The notes beneath the pieces are model-generated. The model did no database searches and was not told the DNA's origin. It worked only from the letters and a program-made list of their open reading frames with translations. A program made the translations under genes and the position numbers. A stretch of DNA of 44,549 bases, from the NCBI GenBank assembly GCA_964538565.1, contig CAZIGW010000190.1:1-44549 (forward strand), given 5' to 3'. Origin of the DNA: CAYVBN01 sp964538565. GTDB taxonomy: Bacteria > Pseudomonadota > Alphaproteobacteria > Rhizobiales > Xanthobacteraceae. Below are positions 17,749 through 25,809 of this stretch, piece by piece (position 1 is the stretch's first letter; each line of letters opens with the position of its first letter).

Positions 17749-18231
17749 TCAATTCCGGTCGATCGACATTTCGAGCTCGACGAAGGGCCCCGCCGTCATC
17801 CCGAAGCTGCGCAGGAAGGACATCAGCAGGTGGTCGTCGACGTCGATCACCGTGCGGACCGCAGCCACCCCGCTCTTCCTGAACCGGGAAATCAGCTCCA
17901 TCATGAGAACCGTCGCCGCCTTCTGCAGGCGGAAGTCCTTCTCGACGCCGATGGCGTAAAGCCAGCCGCAGGCCGGCGCGCGCACCGGCCACGAGCGCAC
18001 TTCGCCGAGCGCGTAGCCGACGATCTTGCCGGAGCTCCGGGCGACGAGTACCCACAAGGTCTCGCTCGCGGCCTTCTGGCGGAAGAGATCGTTCCAGAAG
18101 TCGGCGCGCGCGAAGCCCGTGATGCGGGCGTCAAGGCTGATGATTTCCGCGAGGTCGGCCGGACGGCCGTCGGACACCATGACCTCGGTCCGTTCCGCGT
18201 CCTGACCGCTGGCGAGCGTCGCGCTTTTCAT
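17749..18231 (-). CDS. GNAT family N-acetyltransferase
   Basis: A 160-residue protein with the GNAT core: LWVLVARSSGKIVGYALGEV (strands 2-4), WLYAIGVEKDFRLQKAATVLMMELISRF (acetyl-CoA-binding motif A, here with degenerate RLQKAA instead of Q/R-x-x-G-x-G/A) and a late FLRSFGMTAG segment. It would move an acetyl group from acetyl-CoA to a small molecule or protein amine. Start ATG 18229-18231. It diverges from the molybdenum hydroxylase operon across about 240 bp and leads the leftward trio with the Rrf2 regulator. Confidence 0.84.
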   Translation of the reverse strand: MKSATLASGQDAERTEVMVSDGRPADLAEIISLDARITGFARADFWNDLFRQKAASETLWVLVARSSGKIVGYALGEVRSWPVRAPACGWLYAIGVEKDFRLQKAATVLMMELISRFRKSGVAAVRTVIDVDDHLLMSFLRSFGMTAGPFVELEMSIDRN

Positions 18232-18315
18232 GGGGCCCCCGCTGGCCGCACAGTGTGGTGAATTATTCTACGATCCGACGTTCGATAGCGATCCTAGCCC
18301 AGCCCGGCGACAAAA

Positions 18316-18345
18316 TAAAGGAATTATGATACGTGAATACCTTTA
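18316..18345. promoter_or_regulatory. Inverted repeat, putative operator upstream of the Mo-hydroxylase operon
   Basis: TAAAGGAATT (18316-18325) and AATACCTTTA (18336-18345) are inverted arms with one mismatch and a 10-bp spacer. They lie in an unusually AT-rich stretch between the divergent GNAT and hydroxylase genes. This is a good candidate for regulator binding, perhaps by the nearby Rrf2 protein. It is about 125 bp upstream of the hydroxylase start. Confidence 0.45.
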
Positions 18346-18470
18346 CTTGGCCCGCGCGGAGGTGTTAGCCTTTTCGCCGGTTGCAGCGGGCCTCGACTGG
18401 TCGCGCGGGCGCGTTCGTGTCTCCACGGCCGCGCTCGGCCCGGAGGTTCGCGCCTTCGCTCGAGGGTGTC

Positions 18471-21437
18471 GTGACGCAGCTTCTCGGAACGGCGACGGTT
18501 CGCAAGGAGGACCCGCCCCTGTTGTCGGGGCGCGGCCGCTATGCCGACGACCTGCCGGTCCCGGCCGGAACCCTGCACGCCCACGTGGTCCGTTCGAGCC
18601 ACGCGCATGCCGAGATCGTGCGCATCGACGCGCAGGAAGCCCTGGCGCGTCCCGGCGTATGGGCCGTCATCACCGGTGAGGAGGTCAAGAAGCTCTCCGA
18701 TCCGTTTCTCATCGCCCTGAAGGCGCCGGTGCATCAATGGTCGCTGGCGGTCGGGCGCGTGCGCTATGTGGGCGAGCCAGTAGCGCTGGTGGTGGCGGAC
18801 AGCCGCTACCTCGCCGAGGACGCGGCCGATCTCGTTCGCGTCGACTATCGCGAACTGCCGGCGGTGATCGATCCGCTCGAGGCGCGCAAGTCCGCCGCGC
18901 CGCTCCTGCACCCGGAAGCGAAAAGCAACGAGATCTCGGTCCGGCATTTTTCCTATGGGGATCCGAAAGCCGCCTTCGAGAGCGCCGACGCGCGCATCAA
19001 GCTCACGACGGACTATCCGCGGCTCTCCTACACGCCGATGGAGTGTTTCGTCGTCGTCGCGCAGTATGATCCGGCGAACGACAGCTACGACGTGCTGGCG
19101 AACTTTCAGGGGCCGTTCAGCACGCATCCGGTGATGGCGCGCGCGCTGCGCGTGCCCGGGCCGAAATTCCGCGTGCGCATTCCGCCCAACAGCGGCGGCA
19201 GCTTCGGCATCAAGCTCTCGGTCTTTCCCTACATGGTGCTGATGGCGATCGCCGCGCGCCTCACCGGCCGGCCGGTGAAATGGGTGGAGGACCGGGTCGA
19301 ACATCTCGTCGCCGCGAGCTCCGGACCCAATCGCATCACCGAGATCGAGGCGGCGGTGACGCGGGACGGCCGCATCCTCGGCCTGCGTCTCGACCAGCTC
19401 GAGGACTACGGCGCGTTCCTGCGCGCCCCGATGCCCGGCCCGCTCTATCGCATGCACGGTTCGGTTACCGGCGCCTACGATATCCCGAACGTCGAGGTGA
19501 CCAACCGGGTCGTTCTCACCAACAAGATGCCGGCAAGCCTGATCCGCGGCTTCGGCGGGCCGCAGCTCTATCTCGCGCTCGAACGGTTGGTGCAGCGCAT
19601 CGCCGTCGAGCTCGGCCTCGATCACCTCGAGGTCATCAAGCGCAATCTCATTCCGGCGCAGAAGTTTCCCTACAGGACAGCGGCCGGCGCGCTATACGAC
19701 TCGGGCGACTATCTGTGCGCGATCGAGACCACGGTCGGCGAAGGGCGGCTCGACGCGTTGAAGAAGCGCCGCGACGCCGCCCGCGCCGCGGGCCGGCACT
19801 ACGGCATCGGGTTTGCCGCGGTGGTCGAGCCCGGCATGTCGAACATGGGCTATCTGTCGACGCTGCTCACGGCGGAGGCACGCGAGAAGTCCGGGCCGAA
19901 GAACGGCGCCGTCTCGATGGTGACCGTCAACATCGATCCGCTCGGCGCCGTCTCGGTCACCGCCGACGTGACGGTGCAGGGCCAGGGCCACGAGACGGTC
20001 CTGTCGCAGATCGTCGCCGACGAGCTCGGCCTCACGCCCGACGACATCAACGTCGTGCTCGAAATGGATACCGCGAAGGACCAGTGGTCGATCGCGGCCG
20101 GCACCTATTCCTGCCGCTTCACACCGGGCACCGCCGTCGCCGCCCGCATGGCCGCCGTGCAGGTGCGCGACAAGCTCGCCAGGATCGCCGCCAAGCAGCT
20201 CAACACGCTGCCGGACGACATCGAGTTCGCGCAGGGAAAGATCCGCAGCCGCCGCAATCCCGACAATGCCGTGCCGTTCGGACGCCTTGCCGGAACCGCC
20301 CATTGGTCGCCCATCATGCTGCCCGAGGGCATGGCGCCGAGCCTGCGCGAGACCGCCGTGTGGTCGCCGCCGGAGCTCGAGCCGCCGTCGACCGACGATC
20401 GCATCAACACCTCGCTCACCTACGGCTTCGTGTTCGACATGTGCGGCGTCGAGATCGATCCGCTGACGCGTCAGGTGCGGGTCGACCGCTACGTGTCGAT
20501 GCACGACGCCGGCAAAATCCTTAACCCTATGATCGCCGAGGGGCAGATGCGGGGCGCCTTCGCGCAGGGCATCGCGGCCGCGCTCTACGAGGAATTCGTG
20601 TACGACGAGGCGGGCGCGTTCCTGTCCGGCACGTTCGCGGATTATCTGGTACCGACGGCGAGCGAAATTCCGCATGTCGAGTTCCTGCATCAGGAGACGC
20701 CCTCGCCGTTCACGCCGCTCGGCGCCAAGGGACTTGCCGAAGGCAATTGCATGAGCGTGCCGGCCTGCATCGCCAATGCGGTCGCCGACGCGCTCGGCGT
20801 GAAGGATGTCTCGTTGCCGGCAACCCCGCGTCGCATCGAGGCCTGGCTGGCGCAGCCCGAGCCGCCGCCCCCGGCCAACCTCGCGCGCGCCGCGCTCGCC
20901 GCCCCGGCGGAGGAAGGCGGACGCAATCTGCGCGGCCAGGGCTCGTTCGAGGTGCCGGCGCCGCCGGCCGACGTGTGGCGCTCGCTGCTCGACCCGGCGA
21001 GCCTCAAGGCGGTCATTCCGGGCTGCCACGAATTGCAGCGCCTCGGCGAGAACGACTATCGCGCGCTCGTCTCGCTCGGGGTGGGACCGGTGCGCGGGAA
21101 GTTCGAAGCGACGGTGCGGCTGAGCGACCTCGTCACCGAGAAATCCGGCCGCATCGCCGGCACGCTCACCGGGCCGCTCGGCGGGGCCTCGGGCGCAGGC
21201 AACCTGCGCCTCGAGAAGACCGCCGCCGGCACGCGCATCGACTACGACTACGCGGTGACCGCCACCGGCAAGGTCGTGTCGGTCGGCGGGCGCCTGCTCG
21301 ACAGCGCGGCCGCGGTGATCATCCGGCAGTTCTTCGAGCGTCTGGCCCGGCAACTCAATCCCCAGGCGCCGGCCGGGCAGGCTACGCTGTGGCGGCGGAT
21401 CGTCGAAGTCCTGCGTTCGCTCGGAGGCGGATCGTGA
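18471..21437 (+). CDS. Xanthine dehydrogenase-family molybdopterin subunit fused to CoxG-like SRPBCC domain
   Basis: A 988-residue protein. Residues 1-110 form the (a/b hammerhead) N-domain (VRKEDPPLLSGRGRYADD), and 140-790 form the molybdenum-cofactor domains. The active-site loop is SLIRGFGGPQ (R359), like xanthine dehydrogenase RGFGGPQ and unlike the Cys-containing AYXCSFR of CO dehydrogenase. The base-catalyst Glu is in KGLAEGN (E757). From about 820 on is an SRPBCC/CoxG domain (RGQGSFEVPAPPADVWRSLL), normally a separate protein that anchors or matures the enzyme. It hydroxylates a ring carbon with water as oxygen source. GTG 18471 follows GAGG. Its stop overlaps the FAD subunit start (GTGA). 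The substrate is unassigned: N-heteroaromatic acid, furoyl-CoA or aryl-CoA are candidates. Confidence 0.9.
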   Translation: MTQLLGTATVRKEDPPLLSGRGRYADDLPVPAGTLHAHVVRSSHAHAEIVRIDAQEALARPGVWAVITGEEVKKLSDPFLIALKAPVHQWSLAVGRVRYVGEPVALVVADSRYLAEDAADLVRVDYRELPAVIDPLEARKSAAPLLHPEAKSNEISVRHFSYGDPKAAFESADARIKLTTDYPRLSYTPMECFVVVAQYDPANDSYDVLANFQGPFSTHPVMARALRVPGPKFRVRIPPNSGGSFGIKLSVFPYMVLMAIAARLTGRPVKWVEDRVEHLVAASSGPNRITEIEAAVTRDGRILGLRLDQLEDYGAFLRAPMPGPLYRMHGSVTGAYDIPNVEVTNRVVLTNKMPASLIRGFGGPQLYLALERLVQRIAVELGLDHLEVIKRNLIPAQKFPYRTAAGALYDSGDYLCAIETTVGEGRLDALKKRRDAARAAGRHYGIGFAAVVEPGMSNMGYLSTLLTAEAREKSGPKNGAVSMVTVNIDPLGAVSVTADVTVQGQGHETVLSQIVADELGLTPDDINVVLEMDTAKDQWSIAAGTYSCRFTPGTAVAARMAAVQVRDKLARIAAKQLNTLPDDIEFAQGKIRSRRNPDNAVPFGRLAGTAHWSPIMLPEGMAPSLRETAVWSPPELEPPSTDDRINTSLTYGFVFDMCGVEIDPLTRQVRVDRYVSMHDAGKILNPMIAEGQMRGAFAQGIAAALYEEFVYDEAGAFLSGTFADYLVPTASEIPHVEFLHQETPSPFTPLGAKGLAEGNCMSVPACIANAVADALGVKDVSLPATPRRIEAWLAQPEPPPPANLARAALAAPAEEGGRNLRGQGSFEVPAPPADVWRSLLDPASLKAVIPGCHELQRLGENDYRALVSLGVGPVRGKFEATVRLSDLVTEKSGRIAGTLTGPLGGASGAGNLRLEKTAAGTRIDYDYAVTATGKVVSVGGRLLDSAAAVIIRQFFERLARQLNPQAPAGQATLWRRIVEVLRSLGGGS

Positions 21438-22252
21438 AGCCGCATCCGTTCGATTACGTCCGCGCCGACACGGCCGAGGAGGCCGTCGCGCTGCTCGCCG
21501 AGTACGGCGAGGCCGCGCGCGTGCTCGCCGGCGGCCAGACGCTCATCGCCATGCTCAACCTGCGCCTGCTCGAGCCGGCGCTGCTGATCGACATCAGCCG
21601 CCTGGCGGAGCTTTCCGAGATCCGCGAGGCGAACGGCGCGGTCGAAGTCGGAGCGGCGGTGACGCAGAACCGCCTTCTTGCCTGGCCGGGCCTGCGGGAA
21701 AAGCTTCCGCTGCTCGCCGCGATGCTGCCCTTCGTCGGCCACTTCCAGACGCGCAACAAGGGCACGGTCTGCGGCTCGGTCGCGCACGCCGACCCGAGTT
21801 CGGAGATTCCCCTTGCGCTCGCCATGCTGAGCGGCGAAGTGATCCTGCGCTCGCGCCGCGGCACCCGCACGCTTCCGGCGCACGAGTTCCAGCGCGGCAT
21901 GCTGACCACCGCGCGCCAGCCCGACGAAATGATCACCGCGGTGCGTTTTCCGGTGCAGAAGTCCCGCCGCAGCGCCTTTCGCGAAGTGGCCCGCCGGCAC
22001 GGCGATTTCGCCATCGTGGCGGTCGCCGCGCTGGTCGACGGAGCGAAGATCCGGCTCGGGGTCGGCGGCATGGCGCAGCGGCCGGCGGTGCGCGATCTTC
22101 CGGCCGACGCCGACCTCGGCGAGGCCATGAATGCGCTCGCCTGGGAGCTCGAGGGCCACGAGGACATGCACGCCACGAGCCGCATGCGGCGCGATCTCCT
22201 GCGGCGCATCGGCCCGGCCGTCATCGAGGAGGCGCGGCAATGCGCAGGGTGA
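21434..22252 (+). CDS. Xanthine dehydrogenase-family FAD-binding (medium) subunit
   Basis: A 272-residue CoxM-like subunit that passes electrons from the iron-sulfur clusters to an external acceptor through FAD. FAD-binding motifs are ARVLAGGQTLIAMLNLRL (about residues 30-48) and QTRNKGTVCGSVAHADPSSE (about 103-122). The C-terminal domain begins near 165. It starts at GTG 21434, which overlaps the large-subunit stop, behind a strong GGAGGCGG site. Its end overlaps the small-subunit start by 13 bp, so the three subunits are translationally coupled. Confidence 0.93.
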   Translation: MKPHPFDYVRADTAEEAVALLAEYGEAARVLAGGQTLIAMLNLRLLEPALLIDISRLAELSEIREANGAVEVGAAVTQNRLLAWPGLREKLPLLAAMLPFVGHFQTRNKGTVCGSVAHADPSSEIPLALAMLSGEVILRSRRGTRTLPAHEFQRGMLTTARQPDEMITAVRFPVQKSRRSAFREVARRHGDFAIVAVAALVDGAKIRLGVGGMAQRPAVRDLPADADLGEAMNALAWELEGHEDMHATSRMRRDLLRRIGPAVIEEARQCAG

Positions 22253-22752
22253 CGCGCGAACAACGCGGGCGCATCAGCGTCAAGCTCAACGGCCGCCCGG
22301 TCTCGGCCGACGCCGAGCCGCGCATGCTGCTCAGCGATTTCATCCGCGAAGCGCTCGGCGCCACCGGGACCCATGTGGGCTGCGAGCACGGTGTGTGCGG
22401 CTGCTGCACCGTCCTGCTCGACGGCGCCGCGGTGCGCTCCTGCCTGACGCTGGCCGTGCAGGCGGACGGCCGCGACATCACCACGGTCGAGGCGCTCGCT
22501 GGGCGCGACGGCACGCTCAACGCGCTGCAGCAGGCGTTCCGCAACAATCACGCGCTGCAGTGCGGGTTTTGCACGCCGGGCATTTTGATGTCATTCACGG
22601 ATTTCCTCCGGCGCAACCCGAAGCCCTCGGAAGCGCAGGTGGTCGAGGTGCTGAGCGGCCACATCTGCCGCTGCACCGGTTACGCCGGCATCGTCGCGGC
22701 CGTTCTCGAGGCGGCCGGGGTCCAACGCTCGAACGCAGGAGACAGGTCATGA
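22240..22752 (+). CDS. Xanthine dehydrogenase-family 2Fe-2S (small) subunit
   Basis: A 170-residue protein with two 2Fe-2S sites. The plant-type ferredoxin site is C48, C53, C56 and C68 (CEHGVCGCC, then SCLT). The second, helical-domain site is in LQCGFCTPG and HICRCTGY. It forwards electrons from the molybdenum centre to FAD. Start ATG 22240 overlaps the FAD subunit end and has GGAGG upstream. Its stop overlaps the cupin start (ATGA). Confidence 0.95.
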   Translation: MRRVTREQRGRISVKLNGRPVSADAEPRMLLSDFIREALGATGTHVGCEHGVCGCCTVLLDGAAVRSCLTLAVQADGRDITTVEALAGRDGTLNALQQAFRNNHALQCGFCTPGILMSFTDFLRRNPKPSEAQVVEVLSGHICRCTGYAGIVAAVLEAAGVQRSNAGDRS

Positions 22753-23252
22753 ACAAGCCGCAGGACGCGCCCAAGGCGGCGCAGCAGCTCTACCGCGAAC
22801 TCATCACCATCAACGGCAAGAACGTCGTGCTCTCCCACAACGAGCCGCCGGTGATCAACGCGGGCGTGCTGGAGAACGCCGACATTTTCCGCATGATCAA
22901 CATCTTCGCGGACAAGTTCTCGCCCAGCAACATCGACAAGGCCGACGGCACGCCGCTGCGTCTCTACACGTCGGACCGCGTGAAGATCGACGTCTCCAAG
23001 CGGCGCAAGCACGACATGGGCTTCTGGCACCGCAACATCGACGCGCACGAGATCATCTTCTGCGTCAAGGGCGCGCTGAAGTGGGAGACCGAGATGGGGG
23101 TGCGCATCATGCATCCGGGCGACATGCTGTTCATCCCCAAGGGGATCGGCCACCGCTCGATGCTGTGCGAGGACTCGACCGACGAGAACGTGCTGATCGA
23201 GCTGAAGATTGCAGATGACCTGACGTACGTGGGCGAAAATAAGGCAAGCTGA
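22749..23252 (+). CDS. Cupin-domain protein, possible ring-cleaving dioxygenase
   Basis: A 167-residue single-cupin protein. Cupin motif 1 is FWHRNIDAHEIIFCVKGALKWE (His ... His-Glu, metal ligands) and motif 2 is MHPGDMLFIPKGIGHRSM. The pattern HRN-x2-x2-HE with IPKGIGHR resembles homogentisate-dioxygenase-like cupins, which use Fe(II) to open aromatic rings, but a single short domain could equally be an isomerase or a non-enzymatic cupin. It is coupled to the 2Fe-2S subunit by an ATGA overlap and lies 2 bp before the amidohydrolase start, which strongly suggests a step in the same pathway as the hydroxylase. Confidence 0.8.
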   Translation: MNKPQDAPKAAQQLYRELITINGKNVVLSHNEPPVINAGVLENADIFRMINIFADKFSPSNIDKADGTPLRLYTSDRVKIDVSKRRKHDMGFWHRNIDAHEIIFCVKGALKWETEMGVRIMHPGDMLFIPKGIGHRSMLCEDSTDENVLIELKIADDLTYVGENKAS

Positions 23253-23254
23253 AC

Positions 23255-24652
23255 GTGGAATCCGTCGATCTCGTCGTCAGTCACATCGACTGGCTCATCA
23301 CCGTCGATCCGGGGCGCCGCATCATCCGTGACGCGGCGATCGCCATGCGCGGCGGGAAGATCATCGCCGTCGACAAGTCCGCGGAGATCGCCAAGGCGTA
23401 CTCCGCCTCCCGCGCAATCGACGCGCACGGAACGGTGGCGACGCCCGGCTTCGTCGATTGCCACCTGCATTCCTCGTTCCAGCTCTCGCGCGGGCTCGCC
23501 GACGAAGCGAATGCGCAGTCGTTCCTGTTCGACCGGATGTACCCTTACGAAGCCGCGCTCGAGGGCGAGGACGTGCGCCTCTCGGCGACGCTCGCCGCCG
23601 CCGAACTGCTCAAGCACGGCGTCACCTGCTTCGTCGATCCGGGGAATTACCAGCCGGAGGCCTCCGTCGAAGGCGTGATGGCGACCGGCATCCGCATGTT
23701 CGTCTCGCGCTCGTCTTTCGATCTGACCAAATCGGTGATGGGCATCCTGCCCGAGCGCATGATCGAGACGACGCAGGTCGCGCTCGAACGCGCCGAGGCG
23801 GTGCTGGAGAAATACTGCCGCAGCGGCAATCCGCGGCTCGGCGCCAGCGCATCGTTCCGCGGGCTCAACAACGCCTCGGACGAGCTGATCCTCGGGCTCG
23901 ACAAGCTCGCGCGCCGCTACGACACTTTCGTGCAGACGCATGCCTGTTTCAGCTATTCGACGCACGATTCCAGCGTCTCACGCAGCAAGATGGCGGAGAT
24001 CGAGCGGCTGGAATCGCTCGGCGTCATCAACGAGCGCATGCTGATCGTCCACTCCGGCTGGCTCGAGCCGGAGGAAGTCGCGATCCTGGCGAGACGCAAG
24101 CCTTCGCTCGTCTGCGCACCGAGCTCGAGCCTGCACAACGGCTACGGGAATTTCGTGGTCGGCAAGCTGCCCGAGCTCCTGGCGCTCGGCGTCAACGTCA
24201 CGGTGGGCTCCGATCACGCCTCGTCCGGCATCGTCGACATGCCGCAGGAAATGCGGCTCGCCTGCTGCTGCTACAAGGAGACACGTCTCAATCCGCGCGT
24301 CATGCCGCCGGAGACCGGGCTCGAAATGGCGACCCTCAACGGCGCCAAGGCGGCTCTGCTGCAGGATCGCATCGGCAGCATCGAGGTCGGCAAGGAGGCC
24401 GACATCGTGCTGTTCGACACGCGGCGTCCCGAATGGCAGCCGCTGATCAATCCGCTGGCCAACCTGGTCTACAGCGCCACGGGAGATTCGGTGCGCGACG
24501 TCTTCGTGGCCGGCGAGCAGGTGGTCGCCGGCGGAAAGCTGACGAAGATCGACGAGACGAAGCTCTACGCCGAAATTCCCGTGGCGGTCGCCCGCTTCGG
24601 CAAGCGCCTGAAGCTCGACCAGATGGTCCAGCTCCGCTGGCCGGTGACCTGA
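23255..24652 (+). CDS. Amidohydrolase family protein (AtzA/TrzA-like)
   Basis: A 465-residue metal-dependent hydrolase. The metal ligands of the subtype III amidohydrolase barrel are visible: HLH in GFVDCHLHSS (about residues 64-73), His in VQTHACFSY, His in LIVHSGWLEPEE and Asp in TVGSDHASSG. Relatives deaminate or dechlorinate N-heterocyclic rings or hydrolyse cyclic amides. GTG 23255 lies 2 bp after the cupin stop. With a molybdenum hydroxylase upstream this points to a hydroxylated nitrogen heterocycle as intermediate, but that is an inference; guanine-deaminase-like roles are also possible. Confidence 0.85.
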   Translation: MESVDLVVSHIDWLITVDPGRRIIRDAAIAMRGGKIIAVDKSAEIAKAYSASRAIDAHGTVATPGFVDCHLHSSFQLSRGLADEANAQSFLFDRMYPYEAALEGEDVRLSATLAAAELLKHGVTCFVDPGNYQPEASVEGVMATGIRMFVSRSSFDLTKSVMGILPERMIETTQVALERAEAVLEKYCRSGNPRLGASASFRGLNNASDELILGLDKLARRYDTFVQTHACFSYSTHDSSVSRSKMAEIERLESLGVINERMLIVHSGWLEPEEVAILARRKPSLVCAPSSSLHNGYGNFVVGKLPELLALGVNVTVGSDHASSGIVDMPQEMRLACCCYKETRLNPRVMPPETGLEMATLNGAKAALLQDRIGSIEVGKEADIVLFDTRRPEWQPLINPLANLVYSATGDSVRDVFVAGEQVVAGGKLTKIDETKLYAEIPVAVARFGKRLKLDQMVQLRWPVT

Positions 24653-24676
24653 GATCGGAACGGCGGACACAGCGTG

Positions 24677-25777
24677 ATGGACATGCCGACCACCCGCGCG
24701 AACCAGATGACGCCGGCCTGCGACGAGATCGCGTTCCCGTTCGTGGACTACCCGGCGGCCGGAACGGCGACCGAGGTCGCTGACGGCATCTTCTGGATCT
24801 CGACCCCGGTGCCGTTCGTCGGCCTCAAGCAGGTGAACCTCTGGCTGCTGCGCGACGGTGCGGGCTGGACGATGATCGATTGCGGCTACGGCGAGCCGGC
24901 GGTGCGCGACCTGCTCGAGGAGGTCTGGTCGCGCGTCCTCGACCGCCGGCCGGTCACGCGCCTGATCGTCACGCATTTCCACCCGGATCATGCCGGCAAC
25001 TCGGGCTTCATCGCCGAGCGCTGGGGCCTGCGGCCGCTGATGAGCCAGGCCGAATGGTTCGCCGCCAACCTCGCCTCGGCCGACCGGGGCACCGACGCGA
25101 TGGACGCGCGCGCCGCGTTCTACCGCCGCCACGGCCTCGCGCCGGAGCAGGTCGCCAAGTTCCGGTCCGAGGTCCTGCCCTACCGGGACGGCGTCAAGCT
25201 GCCGCCCGATTACCGGCGGCTGCGCAACGGGGAACTCATCACGATCGGCGACGACCGCTGGCGCGTCATCGTCGGCGAGGGGCACGCGCCCGAGCATGTG
25301 TCGCTCTCCTGCGCCGACCGGCGCATCCTGATCGCCGGCGACCAGATCCTGCCGGAGATCACCACCAACGTGAGCACCTGGCAGACCGAACCGGAGTTCG
25401 ACGCCGTCGGCGCGTTCCTGGCCACCTGCCGGACGTTCCTCGACGTGCTCGCTCCCGACACGCTCGTCCTGCCGTCGCACCGCAAGCCGTTCCTCAACGT
25501 CCGTCGCCGCCTGCGCGAGCTTGCGGCACATCACGCCGAACGTCTGAATCGCATGTTGAAGGCGGCGGGGCGCGAGACCTCGGCCGGCGAACTGATCGAC
25601 GTCCTGTTCCGCGCAGGGCTCGACGGCCACCAGATCGGCTTCGCGATGGGGGAAGCCATCGCTCACCTCAATCATCTGGTTGCGCTCGGACACATGCGGA
25701 TGTTCGAGGATGCGGGAACGGTCCGCTATCGACGCACGACGAACACCGACGTTGAAATCGTGCCGGCTTTTCATTGA
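24677..25777 (+). CDS. Metallo-beta-lactamase-fold hydrolase
   Basis: A 366-residue MBL-fold protein. The metal motif is THFHPDHAGN (HxHxDH, about residues 101-110), followed by His in VGEGHAPEH, Asp in LIAGDQIL and His in LVLPSHRKPF. A C-terminal helical region (about 280-360) resembles the winged-helix tail of lactamase B-like/LACTB2-type enzymes. Such enzymes hydrolyse thioesters or lactones. It starts at ATG 24677 (GTG 24674 is an alternative) and ends 32 bp before the second UbiD gene. Hydrolysis of a CoA thioester or ring lactone in this pathway is inferred from context. Confidence 0.85.
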   Translation: MDMPTTRANQMTPACDEIAFPFVDYPAAGTATEVADGIFWISTPVPFVGLKQVNLWLLRDGAGWTMIDCGYGEPAVRDLLEEVWSRVLDRRPVTRLIVTHFHPDHAGNSGFIAERWGLRPLMSQAEWFAANLASADRGTDAMDARAAFYRRHGLAPEQVAKFRSEVLPYRDGVKLPPDYRRLRNGELITIGDDRWRVIVGEGHAPEHVSLSCADRRILIAGDQILPEITTNVSTWQTEPEFDAVGAFLATCRTFLDVLAPDTLVLPSHRKPFLNVRRRLRELAAHHAERLNRMLKAAGRETSAGELIDVLFRAGLDGHQIGFAMGEAIAHLNHLVALGHMRMFEDAGTVRYRRTTNTDVEIVPAFH

Positions 25778-25809
25778 CGCGCGGCGGCAACGCCGGAGAA
25801 CGGAAAGGG

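Noticed and set aside
19692..21353. Leftward open frame of 553 codons opposite the Mo subunit
   Set aside because: Antisense to a motif-rich gene; no ribosome site or family similarity.
18471..22752. Assignment as aerobic carbon monoxide dehydrogenase (CoxMSL)
   Set aside because: The active-site loop is RGFGGPQ, not the AYXCSFR of form I or AYRGAGR of form II enzymes.
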